Source: Bradysia coprophila (lineage: Eukaryota; Arthropoda; Insecta; Diptera; Sciaridae). Taken from it: DNA of 64,000 nucleotides. Made by a program: the position numbers and the translations under genes. The stretch is from the NCBI RefSeq assembly GCF_014529535.1, contig NW_023503512.1:372001-436000 (forward strand), read 5' to 3'. Shown piece after piece: positions 30,193-40,850 of the stretch; position 1 is the first letter of the stretch, and each line of letters opens with the position of its first letter. Under the pieces are notes generated by a model. That model worked only from the letters and a program-made list of their open reading frames with translations. It did no database searches and was not told the DNA's origin.

Positions 30193-30879
30193 CTTTTAAG
30201 AGATGAAAAGGTTTAGCAAGACATGGTGTGAGAATTAAAAAGAAATGACATAAAATTGATTACAATTTTTTTTAGCACATTACACGCACAGTATATTCAC
30301 GGTCGGCACATGCACCACCGCACTTTTTACGTTGAAATTTTTGTTTATGTAGCTTTAGGTGGGTACCATAATAGCCTAGAATTTAAATAAGGACGTATTT
30401 TACTGGAGAATCGAGTTGGAGGGGAACGTCACTCACCAGATGAGAGTGAAATGGATCAGGTTGACTCTCGGCACAGAATAATGGTGGCTGACACTTGACT
30501 TCGTAATGATTCTAATCGGATTCTAATTGGAATGACGGAAGCGACATTGGAATGGAATCGTTGACCAAGAAGGAGCTCACGGAGCATACATGCGGTGTAT
30601 GAGAACTCTCATATGTGTCTGGGTTGAAGTAAAACGACACCACCGACGGAGTAAGGTAAATTTGATCGTGGAACAAAAATTTTGGTATATTTCAGTTCAG
30701 AACTATGAGAGGCAATTGCATTGGAGTTTAGTGACTACAACCAATTCCACAAAATCACAATACATGGCGAATTTGTGTCAATCTGACTCAAATCAGTGTG
30801 ACAGACAGTACGACTAACATCACCTTTGTACTAGTAAACATCAGGGCACATGCAATCAGTGGCAACAGTTACCGTCCCA

Positions 30880-31260
30880 TAGCACACCATTGGGGAAGAC
30901 AGCTACCATCACACAGTCTAAGGCAACAGTTACCCGCACACCATTGGGGAAGACAGCTACCATCACACAGTCTAAGGCAACAGTTACCCGCACACCATTG
31001 GGGAAGACAGCTACCATCACACAGTCTAAGGCAACAGTAGCCCGCACACCATTGGGGAAGACAGCTACCATCACACAGTCTAAGGCAACAGTTACCCGCA
31101 CACCATTGGGGAAGATAGCTACCATCACACAGTCTAAGGCAACAGTAACCCGCACACCATTGGGGAAGACAGCTACCATCACACAGTCTAAGGCAACAGT
31201 AACCCGCACACCATTGGAAAAGACAGCTACCATCACACAGTCTAAGGCAACAGTCATTCA
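30880..31260 (+). repeat. 54-bp minisatellite, seven copies
   Basis: Near-identical units at 54-bp spacing (ACCATTGGGGAAGACAGCTA starts at about 30,886, 30,940, 30,994, 31,048, 31,102, 31,156 and 31,210). Because 54 is divisible by three and the unit lacks stops in several phases, both strands show long repetitive frames (GKTATITQSKATVTRTPL on plus). I read these as by-products rather than a gene. Confidence 0.9.
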
Positions 31261-31751
31261 TTATACTGCGCTCAAAAGGAATTGTGGTAAATGTACGAAA
31301 AGGCGAAAAGGAACATCAAGAATCAGAACGGACTCCAGGTGAAAGTAGATTTAAGGAAATTGAAAATTAGATAATTATCACAATAGTACACGAAAAATTT
31401 TGAGGGTTCTAGAAACCATTAAATTCATTATGCTTAGAAAAAGTTTTTATAGTCACAACCAGAGGAAGAACTTATCTATACTATACAAGTCTAAATAGTG
31501 TTGCATGGAAAAAAGAGAAGGTGACGAAAATGTTCCCACTACGAACAGTCTCAAAAAATAAACATAAGTCCACCAAACTTCGAAGAGCGCAAAAGATATG
31601 CTTATTGAATGAAACAGGGCTTTGTTCAAGTTAAAACTTGGAACCCCGTGTGAATGTTAGTTGAGACTAGGTACCAGGAACCATAAGAAGTTGAAAATTC
31701 CTGGGGACCTACGAAGAAGTATTAGCTCAGAAATTCCTGGGGACCCACGAT

Positions 31752-32515
31752 TGTGATGCCTTGGCATCACACTCAATACACGCTATAAATTATTAGCGTT
31801 TGAGTCGCTCGTGAAGAACAATTTCGTCACAAATTGTATCGATATTAGCAACGATACATTCCAATAAAATATTGAAGTTATAAACATAGCTTGGTCAGGA
31901 ACTTAAGTGTGTCGCACAAGCGACTGAAAATGCTTAAAATGAAATTCTGCATTACAAGCATATTCAGCCGCTCGATAAGTGGGACATTTGGGTTCGTCGC
32001 CAAGTTGATGTCTTAGCGTTATGAGCAAAAATTCAGTCAGTCTTTTTGGAACCGCGATTGAGATTAGTTCTTCTTTTGGAAACGACAGTAAGTCTAGTTT
32101 TGGTATTTAATAACAGCGACGGTAGTGAAGTAGTGAAACTAAATTTGGTGAATTACCGCGAGATTAGTAAAAGAGAGAAATTATTGTGAAGAGTTAAGAA
32201 ATCAAATCAAAATAAAGTTTTGCGTTTATGTTAAGAGTATTACCGTGAAAGTAGTACTAGAGAGAAATTATTGTGAGAAGTTAAGAAATTAAGTCAATGT
32301 AAAGTTGTGTCTTTATGTTAAAATAGCCAAAGTTGCAGAATCAAGTTCAGTATCGTATAATATCTGTAGTAAATCTTATAAATCATAAAATCGTATCAAA
32401 TAAATGTTCAACCGATAAACCAGTGACTTTGAATTAGAAATCTTAATAACATCTTGGCACACCTTTGGATTAGAGGACATAGAAATTTGTCTCCCGCCGG
32501 ACCCGGGGTACGACA
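31752..32515 (+). repeat. LARD 3' LTR
   Basis: 764-bp partner of 26,332-27,095. It is preceded by two copies of AATTCCTGGGGACC(T/C)ACGA at about 31,697 and 31,731, probably the polypurine tract region. Confidence 0.9.
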
Positions 32516-33230
32516 CCAATGAGGTTGACGATTTCGGCGTAATTAGATCAGAATCGGATTTTAGATCTAATAACCTCTTGCATTCAGCCGTTAGCTTGGG
32601 TAAAGTGATGTCAGCCATAGATTCCAGTTTCGTCAGCAGCCTTGTGCGGATGTCCTTGTCGGATGCTTGTAGACCACAGATGAAAATGAGACATTTAAAT
32701 TGGTCCAGTGTCAAATCGTTGAATTTAAATCGTTCACAGTCCTTGTTCACCACGCTCGCAAACGTTATGTAATCATCACTCTGCTTCTTCATCAGCTTCA
32801 AACAGTTATAACGTATGCTGAACAAAGAATCCGGTTCACCGAACATAACCTTGAGAGTTTTAATTGTCTCCTCGAAAGTAACTTCGCTTGGTTTTTTTGG
32901 TAGAATGTAGTCGATGTATTTCGAATGTGAACTGGAATCCAACTTACGTAATAATATGCGAACTTTTGCTGCATCGTCCAACTTTTCACCATCAATTGAA
33001 AACGTGTCCTCATAACGAGCGTACCACTTGTTGAAAATGACTCCATTTTGTGGATCATACACAAATTCGGTAATTGATTTTGCAACTGAATCCTTCAATC
33101 TTTGCATGTCGTTTTCCGGCTTATTTTCCTTTTCCTCGTTGAATTTAGCAAGCAGTGCCTCATATGCGTCACTTTGTTTCTTTAGAAAAGTCAAGAGCTC
33201 GGTTTCTGCCATAATTACACCGGCAACCAA
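32516..33230 (-). CDS. Gypsy gag (5' part, cut by the LARD)
   Basis: Starts at ATG 33,230 or, more in line with relatives, at the internal Met of MAETELLTFLKKQSDAY (33,212). The capsid-like core includes ITEFVYDPQNGVIFNKWYAR, DDAAKVRILLRKLDSS and LTLDQFKCLIFICGL, ending near LITPKSSTS at the insertion. It is the pattern of K02A2.6-like gypsy gag proteins in insects. The frame continues at 26,331 beyond the nested element without a shift, so gag and pol were probably one continuous frame. Confidence 0.9.
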
Positions 33231-33331
33231 AAACTTTTACACACACGACCTTGAAAAACTGATAATTCGATTCGGCCAAAAATTGTCAAATTAGATTAAA
33301 ATTGTTCTTTTAAATCCTCGTCGCCATATTA

Positions 33332-33521
33332 TGTTGTGTTCTTATTGACGAAAACCAACATTTAAACTCAATTCATTTTATTCCAAATTGATAAATAATT
33401 TACATGTGCTTACACTGATGTGTATTTCGTGTGATCGATCGAAAGACTAATTTCATTACATAAAACCTGAGCGATATGATGCGACCGTTCGATCGATGTC
33501 AATGTATTGGTGAATGCAACA
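33332..33521 (-). repeat. Gypsy 5' LTR
   Basis: 190-bp partner of 22,174-22,363. The internal side carries TAATA and then a primer-binding-like TGGCGACGAGGATT on the minus strand, matching the Arg-tRNA-type primer sites I associate with insect gypsy elements. Confidence 0.95.
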
Positions 33522-33526
33522 GGTTG

Positions 33527-34300
33527 GACTTTCTTCAATTTTTATACTATGATGACCTAGGCTTAGCAACTTAAACGGTTCATTTTGAAACGATCGAAAA
33601 AATTTTGGAACGAGACATGAAAAAGATGAAGCAATACTATCGAAAATGGTGCCTGTGTATGAATGACAAAAAATCAGAAGTGTCAATATTTCATCTGGAT
33701 AATCGAATGGCTGCCCGAAAGCTCAACATTCAGCTAGAAGGAGAAGAAATTCCATTTAACAGCACACGACTTACCTTGGTCTTCCGTTAGACCGTTCCCT
33801 GACATTTGGCCCGGCGTTAAAAGCAAAGAAAGCTAAAGTCGAGAAACAATTTGGTGCAAAAGTTAGTCGGAACAGATTGGGGTGCTAATGACAATACAAT
33901 GAGAACTGCAGTTCTTTCTCTTGTGTATTCCGTTGCTGAATACTGTTCACCCGTTTGGTACCGAAGTAGTCACGTGGACAAAGTTGGCACGTAATTGTAC
34001 ATTGCCATGCGAACGATCACAGGCGCAGTAGATGCAATACCGATTCCGTGGCTGCATGTACTTTCGAACATCGCACCACCTTATCTGAGACGACTGGTTG
34101 CAGCGCGTAACGAGTGGAACAGATGTTTGTATACAACACGAAACTGCAGACTGTTGATCGCCGACGAGCTCGAAAATCCTCCAACGGAAAGGCTTACATC
34201 GCGTACTCCGATATGGAGTGATCCAATCATCCATATGCAAGACTTCAACATCAACGATGCTTGGAAACAATTTTGGGTTTGGTATTACACATAAATTACA
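33527..34300 (+). pseudogene. Non-LTR retrotransposon RT thumb and C-terminal region
   Basis: Plus-strand frames read KQYYRKWCLCMNDKKSEVSI, then LPLDRSLTFGPALKAKKAKV. After shifts come RTAVLSLVYSVAEYCSPVWY and IPWLHVLSNIAPPYLRR, the usual order in Jockey/CR1-like elements. At least two frameshifts and one stop show decay. It pairs with the motif A piece at 22,020. Confidence 0.8.
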
Positions 34301-34539
34301 CACCCTTGCCTTCGGCTAGTGCTACAACCTACCAACTGGTCAAGACAAACGAGCCGTCAGAACAGTCGGAGCGTTTGCTGCGACTGAGCCCCGTACAAAC
34401 CCGTACATCCATTGCGCATGTGACCCTAGTTCGTCCGTCGCCCTACTCTTACCGTAGGTCTACTGCGGCCGTAAACGTCGGTAAAGTAAAATTCTTATGA
34501 AATGTGTACGTCTTAAAAATTGAGCATATAGCGCAATTA

Positions 34540-35270
34540 CGAAGCCCCGTACGACGTTCCTTTCAAATGTAACACAAACTACACTTCTCACTGATCAGTG
34601 ACTTTGTAATTATCATATTCATCGATTTATATTGTTTTTACAAAAATCCAAAATGGCGGCCGACGGCCATTTTGTTAGGAGGTGGAAAAGTACGGCTGCT
34701 TTACATTCGTTAGTATCTTTCAAACAAAAAAATTGGTACGGTCAATACCTATCTAATAAAGCAAAATCTGTCTAAATCTGTTCAAATTTGGCCAGCCTAC
34801 AAGCAAAAACGGCTTGCCGCCCTGTACCTAGTTCACACCAAGGGGTCTAACTCACGAGTCGGTCATCCAATTTCCATAAACTTTTCTTTCGTCGATCGGT
34901 ATTGCAAATACCTTTTATTTGACGTATCACTTACAAGTGTAGCCTTTAAAACGTTAAATCACTTATGGGGCCCCAGCTCGGGAGGGGTCGACCCAAAATC
35001 GCCCATCTTCGAACCTAGCCTCACTATTTTGACTATCTTTCAGGGAAAAAAAAATTGAAATCGGATTTGATTTACTCAAGATATCGACGTGACAGACGGA
35101 CGGACAGACGGCTAAAATTTTTATTGCGGATTCGTCATCTATGAACATAGGCAAACACTGTGCCCTTACCGTCTGCTTCGAATTCCATCAATTACAGACG
35201 CCCTATTAAATACTAAATTTAATATGTACCTTAACTTTCCTACAAAATTAGTAACGGGTATGACTTCCTT
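34540..35270. repeat. Degenerate member of the CCGTACG repeat family
   Basis: Begins near GCCCCGTACGACGTT (34,543) and contains CAAAATGGCGGCC, the CTACAAGCAAAAACGGCTTG block and GACAGACGGACGGACAGACG. It ends near AACGGGTATGACTTCC (35,258). It is clearly related to 17,500-18,490 but more diverged. Confidence 0.6.
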
Positions 35271-35796
35271 GTTTATAATGTCTGGAGTAATTATATCTAC
35301 TTCAGAGGTAGAGTATAGTACTCATTCACCGGTGATTCCGGGCTCAACTCTAAATGCAAACAATAATTATCTGGATTTATGTAATTAAGTTTTCGAAACT
35401 AGTACTCTAATAGTTGATACACAGCAGTAACAAGACTTAGACCAAAACTTGCTATGTGGTAAAATTGGAGCTTCTTGAACTTGTACCACGCCGACGAAAA
35501 ATGGTCGGCGGTGGCATCGGCGGCGCACACGTCTATTTCGAACAGCGTAAAACAATTGTCAAAAGCTGAGCCTAATTAACCAACCATGACAGCGACCATA
35601 GCATCTGCAACCAAGCAGTAGAACAGATTTTCCAAGAGGGGTCTGCTTTATTATTCCCTTGACTGAAAGTCATGGGTCTTACGGATGATAAACACCCTAA
35701 AATGTTTGTCACACAATGATCACTACTATGATTGAAAATGCATGAATGTATGACCAAAAACCTTAAATGTTTGTCACGCTTTGATGATTCGTTGAT
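35271..35796. other. Unassigned sequence
   Basis: No gene is supported. A CCCTTGACTGAAAGTCATGG segment (about 35,657-35,676) recurs in inverse orientation near 40,611-40,631, a small dispersed repeat. Confidence 0.5.
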
Positions 35797-36310
35797 AACA
35801 CGATAACTTGAGTAATTTTCAACGGATTTTCAAAAACTTTTTTTTAATCGACGGGGAATTAAATTCCTCAGGTTAAGTTCGAAGATGGGCTATTACGGTC
35901 GGGTGTTCTTAGAGATATTCCCAAAAGAATTTTTGTCTCGTCCCTTGATTCCACGATAACTCGAGTAGTTTTCGACGGATTTCCAAAAACTTTTTTTATT
36001 TGACGGGGAATTAAATTCCTCAGGTTAAGTTCGAAGATGGGTTATAACGGACGGGTGATCTTAGAGATATTCTCAAGAGAATTTTTGTCTGGTCGCTTGA
36101 TTCCACGATAACTCGAGTAGTTTTCGACGAATTTCCAAAAACTTTTTTTTAATCGACGGGGAATTAAATTGCTGAGGCTAAATTTGACGTAATCCTCAAC
36201 GGATTTCAAAAACTTTTTTTATTCGACGGGGAATTCCATTCCCGATGATAAGTTCAAAGTTGGGCTATGACGGTCGGGGGATCTCAGAGATATTCCTAAA
36301 AGAATTTTTA
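35797..36310. repeat. Tandem repeat, ~142-155-bp unit, about 3.5 copies
   Basis: Units start CACGATAACTYGAGTAATTT/GTTTT and contain GACGGGGAATTAAATTCCTC, AAGTTCGAAGATGGG and TTAGAGATATTC. The third and fourth copies carry internal deletions. Confidence 0.85.
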
Positions 36311-39309
36311 TCGTGTTATTAGTTGAGTAATTCTTAATGGTCCACAAAAGACAATTATCCCACTAAGAAAGACATTTTTGGGTTAAGCTCGTTAATGGAA
36401 TATACTGGAGTAATATTCTAGGATTAATTCCAAAATTTTGTGTGTGTAATATCTTTATATCGATGATAAGAAAAAAATTAAAGTTTGGACGAGTGTGAAC
36501 TTTGCGGCCAGAGCGAAGCGAGGGCCGTAATCACACGAGTTTCATTTTTATTCAATATGTAAGCAAGAAATTCGCCTCTTTCCAGGGTCTGTATCTCGTG
36601 CTGCCTTTTTGATGGTATCTTTTCATCAGAATCCTTTTTTCAAAACACACGACCACGAATGTATTAGCTTTCAACAGAAAGTAGATTTGGTTGTATAGTC
36701 ACTTGACCAGTTCTGAAAAAAGTGACCAGTGTACCGAAATTTTCATAAAATGCTCAGTTTTCTCAGGGTTGGTCAAACTGCTACAACCAAATCTATTTTA
36801 TGTTGAAAGCTAACACATTCGTGGTCGTTATTGCGGTCGTACATACTTGAAAAATGATAATTTTGGTGGAAATATATCACCAAAAGACAGTATTTAAAAA
36901 TCACCCAAATGTATACTTTTCAGCAAATCATCGATGCCTCTTAAGTAATGAAAATACGTATGAGCCAGTATATGATCAAGTGCTGGAATTTCTCATATAC
37001 GTGTTGTGTATCGAAAGTAGGGTACGCATACCCTGGTATACTTTTATATACTTTTAGAGTGATTTTTTTTTGCTCGGATAACAAAAATCTTCTTGAGAAA
37101 AGTAGTCAGTCAGTCAAGGGATCTGACCCATCCAAAAGATGGGGCCTAGTTATTATTAGCGTATGGTTTTATTAGTTCTCGAAATCGTACAACATTTTAC
37201 AATTTAGTCAAGGGAAATAGGGTAAAGTTACAATACACAAAATTATTATCACAGTCGTAACGTTTGAAGCCATCTTAGGGGCCATTCACAAATTACGCAC
37301 GCGGTGGACGGTTAATTTCTGACCCCCTCCACCCGTTACGCACGCGTTTTTCATATAAAAATGTCTAATTTCTGACAAATACTTACACACACATATAAAA
37401 CGTTAATTTTACATTTTAATATATGGGGCTTGTATGGGAACTTCCGAAAGCCCTAGCTCCTAAACGAGATCATGTCGACCCAAATTTTTTTTTGCCAAAA
37501 GTCTTAGAATCATGCCCAGAAACTACTCCCAAAATTTCAGCAAAATCGTCGGCGCCGCTCTCGAGATAGATTCCACAAGCAAGCAAACAAACAAACAAGC
37601 AAAGGTTGGTAAAACTCATCATTTCAGAATGGGTCAAATATGACCTTTCCCATAGAAAAATCTAGACTCTGAAATGCAATATCTCGGCCAATTTTGAACC
37701 TTATGAGACGTGCGATAGCTCGTTGAACTCGTATTGACGCCCAGAATACGATTATAATACTTTAAGAGTCGTGCAAGCCAAGGGAGAAAAGTCAAAAAGT
37801 GGCTGTATATATGTTCCTTAGTCCCTAAAATTTTTATTTTTATTTTTTGTAGTGTGGACTTGCGTCACGCCTGCTTACTAACGTGCAGGCATGATTTGTT
37901 TGAAATTACACACTTGTCTACGTTTTAAAATCAACTAAAAATTTTAAATTGGCCGTTGCTAATGGCACCGGGTGCGATTAGTCACTTCGTTTTAAATTTG
38001 TGCCCTTCATCAGTCAATCTTGTCAATCTCACCAGCGTACGGAACACTCCGCGCGTGCACTAACAAAAAAGAGTTTAAAGTCTTACCTGTTGCAGTCCTT
38101 TGTCTCTTGTGCCAGACGCAATAATGATGTAGAAAGGAACCAATTTTTTACCCATTCCAGACCTAATGGTTGAAAATTAGTTGTAGCTCCTCCTGGGAGG
38201 AACGGAAATGAGTGAGAAGGGAACATATTTGATGGAAATCATTTGGCGTTATTTACATCTTCCACTGAAATAGTCATAATTTGCTTTGTTTTGCCTTTTT
38301 CACTTTCCTCCCAAATATTTCGAAATTTGCTTGAAATAGGGTCGCACCACATATCTCACATCATAGGTCATATTTTTTTTTTATCAAAAGGTGGAGTGTT
38401 TGGTATCATTTGAAAGCTGAGGGTCACAGCTTTGCGATACAAGTAATTTTTTTATGGCTGAGTTCTGAGTCCATTATAATTACTATATTATTATAATTAT
38501 TATATTACGTGTGTGTTGTAGTGCTGGGCAAAGTTCGCCAACTGTGGGAAATTTGTGTATTTTAGCAGATTTCGAGGTCTAAACATTTTTTTTAAATCGA
38601 AAAATTGTTTTTTTTTGTTTTTAGATCATTCTAAGCAAACTCACCAAATATCAGATTAAAAATCGAAGAAAAAAATTTGGCGGAAAAAAATTGCCATGCA
38701 AAAGGGTCCAAATTTTTTATGAAAATTGAACATGGTTGTTCCATGTGCGAAAATGGAAATATGGTTTGTATGGGAAAAATTCTGGAATTTCAATAGTAAA
38801 CAATAAAATCAAGAAAAAAAATAACTTTTAGAACAAATTTTTAAAATCTTTTAACTTTAACCTTAAATTTAAATTTAAATTTTTCGGAAAATCGGAAAAA
38901 CTGTGGATATAAGGGAAAATTTGAGAAATTTTTTTACACTAAAAAAAACGTTGAACCTTCCAGCTTTCATTTGAGTCCCATATGGCATATGTGACTTCAA
39001 TATTCACTTCACAGAAATTCATCAAAGTTACCTCTACATCGAAAACTTTGAAGGGAGGTCAGGGGAGCATATGGAGCGGAAGTTTTGGGGTCCCTATCCG
39101 AAAATGCTCAGAATTTCAATCTGTATCGATGGTGCAATTTTCACGCCTTTATCATCAAATGCACGAAAAAATCAGTTTGGACCTCCACTAAACTCTTGAA
39201 CCACATTTTCTTTCACATTTTTCGGATGTACAATATTATCGTCTCCTTGATATCGACCGATAGTTAAATTCAGGTAGTTTACCTCTAGTGATTCATTTTC
39301 ACTTTCCAT
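36311..39309. other. Repeat debris without supported genes
   Basis: Short frames here show no motifs. An inverted repeat lies at 36,648-36,829. TTAGGGGCCATTCACAAATT at 37,277 looks like one end of a Harbinger-type MITE, but its partner was not found. T- and A-rich stretches with multiple runs fill 38,350-38,950. Confidence 0.5.
36648..36829. repeat. ~180-bp inverted repeat
   Basis: Arms near 36,648-36,695 (ACGACCACGAATGTATTAGC...) and 36,781-36,829 (...GTTGAAAGCTAACACATTCG) are reverse complements with few mismatches. Probably a decayed MITE. Confidence 0.75.
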
Positions 39310-39610
39310 TTCAGCTGTTCAGCTGTTCAACGTCTACGGCTGCAAGAATATCATCAACGTACTTGTAAATAAAACTGATCTTGTCGCTTCCGAATTTTGA
39401 TACAGCTTCCATAATGTAATAGCTTGTGGTAATTTCTGCCAATATTTGCAATAACGAATTTTCATCCCTAGACCCTTGATTTGTCTGTAAAATTCACCAT
39501 TGTAAGAAAAATATGAAGATCCTTCCACAAAGAACGATACTGCTTCTAGGAATAAGTCAACATCGACGTTTCATCCTCTATAAAATAATACTTTCGAATG
39601 ATGGCTTTTG
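39310..39610 (-). pseudogene. Penelope-like element RT fragment
   Basis: The minus strand reads FLEAVSFFVEGSSYFSYNGE then FYRQIKGLGM. After a deletion and frameshift it continues EAVSKFGSDKISFIYKYVDD and ILAAVD. The YxQIxGxxMGSPLSP and YVDDI order is characteristic of Penelope-like RT; the SPLSP part is missing. Upstream and downstream parts are absent. This is relevant because Penelope-like elements are frequent carriers of hammerhead ribozymes. Confidence 0.6.
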
Positions 39611-39891
39611 TCCTACCAAAGTTGATGTAGCAAAATGAATATATTCGCACTACAGTACATAAAAGACATTTCCTAAAATAAAAAGTGGGAATGCTTGAAA
39701 ATCCAGACGATATTTTTCTAACAGTTAGGAAGGTGTTTTTTATTTAATAACTTTCAACTTCCAAGTGCTACCCCTTACTATTTATTTCAGAAAATGTGTT
39801 TTTGGGCATGTATACATCACTGTACCCTGGAAGCAATATCTTCTAGCTACGGCCCTGTCAGGGACCCATTTAGAATCATTTTCCGGCCTAT

Positions 39892-40314
39892 TCAACATTT
39901 CTTGGGAAATTTTTTGTAGTCTATGGAGATCCATCTAAAAGCAATTAAATATAATGAAGAAGAAAACAAAAAAGCAAACGGGAAAAAATTATTTTTTTTT
40001 TGCATTCTTTGGTGGCGCTGATTGGCCAACCGAATGTAATTTTTTTGAAAGTGCTTTTCCACCTCCTCCAGCGTTGTGTGGGCCTCATTGAAGTTATTAT
40101 ATGCATCCATTGTGGACAGGCATATGAGATTGACGACATTTACGAACTTTTTGAAACACACATTGTCACCCCGACCTTCAAACGAAAAATTTGCCAAAAA
40201 ACCTTCATCGATAATTTTGTTTCCAATGATAATCATTGTTGTCGACAATTTCATGGTCCCATATTTTTGATACTTTGAACGCTTGATAAAGAAGAAGAAA
40301 GTCATAGAAGACAT
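39892..40314 (-). CDS. Possible exon with DUF4806-like ending, unidentified
   Basis: An open minus-strand frame of 140 codons. Its central part (DEGFLANFSFEGRGDNVCFK, KFVNVVNLICLSTMDAYNNF, EEVEKHFQKNYIRLANQRHQR) has the look of the C-terminal domain of insect DUF4806 proteins. The tail after QRMQKKN is hydrophobic and may be intronic. No neighbouring exon was found. It could be a retro-copy or pseudogene. Confidence 0.35.
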   Translation of the reverse strand: MSSMTFFFFIKRSKYQKYGTMKLSTTMIIIGNKIIDEGFLANFSFEGRGDNVCFKKFVNVVNLICLSTMDAYNNFNEAHTTLEEVEKHFQKNYIRLANQRHQRMQKKNNFFPFAFLFSSSLYLIAFRWISIDYKKFPKKC

Positions 40315-40850
40315 AAGCCTCTTAGAAAAGGTAAATAGATATTACTCACAAAATGGCTGAGATTTTTGTGTGGGGATTCCTCCGGCCACGGGCTGCAAAC
40401 TTCGCACACGGTTGAATTTTTTTACTTTCGTTCCTTGTGATCCAAATAACCATTTCAGGCTTCATACGAAAGCCGAGAGTATAAATGTCAATTTTCAATT
40501 TTGTCTTGCGAAAGTAAACTTTCGCCCCTCAAAATTGACATTTCTTAACTTTCACACGAGAATGAAATGTCCTTGTGACGTAAATAACTCTTTCTTCCAT
40601 AAGAGCTTAAGACCCATGACTTTCAGTCAAGGAAATAACTGACTGATTGTCAAAGCATGCACAACAGAAGGTAAACAAAAGTGATTTTTCCTGACCTTAG
40701 ATAAGAGTTAAAGTTTTCGTATATTTCTGTACAATCCTGAGAGCCTGATGATGAGCACATACCAAGCTCGATATATGGCAAAGAAGTATTCATGAAGAGT
40801 TTTTTATTGGTTGCCGCTAATGACCGAAAAACCTCCAACAATTACTTAAC

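Larger units (their letters stand above)
26332..32515 (+). mobile_element. Non-coding LTR retrotransposon (LARD-like) nested in gypsy gag-pol
   Basis: LTRs of 764 bp lie at 26,332-27,095 and 31,752-32,515. I saw one difference (AAATTATAAAC versus AAGTTATAAAC), so insertion was recent. The 4-bp target duplication is CCAA (26,328-26,331 and 32,516-32,519). TGGCATCCC at 27,097 follows the left LTR as a likely primer site, and GGGGACCC-type purine runs precede the right LTR, so it reads plus, opposite to gypsy. The 4.66-kb interior has no gag or pol. It holds structured tandem modules, internal hairpins and a 54-bp minisatellite, so it must depend on another element's proteins. Confidence 0.9.
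22174..33521 (-). mobile_element. Gypsy-type LTR retrotransposon with nested insertions
   Basis: LTRs of 190 bp (TGTTGTGTTC...GAATGCAACA) lie at 22,174-22,363 and 33,332-33,521 and appear identical. A 5-bp target duplication GGTTG lies at 22,169-22,173 and 33,522-33,526. The coding strand is minus: a primer-binding-like TGGCGACGAGGATT (33,326-33,313) sits next to the 5' LTR, and a polypurine tract AGTGGGGGAGG adjoins the 3' LTR. Gene order is gag, zinc knuckles, protease, RT, RNase H, integrase, with no env. Without its two later insertions the element would be about 4.8 kb. It inserted in an older non-LTR element. Confidence 0.95.

Noticed and set aside
30856..31342. 130-150 codon repetitive proteins (GKTATITQSKATVTRTPL and its antisense)
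   Set aside because: Explained by a 54-bp minisatellite lacking stops in multiple frames; no preferred frame, start context or domain.
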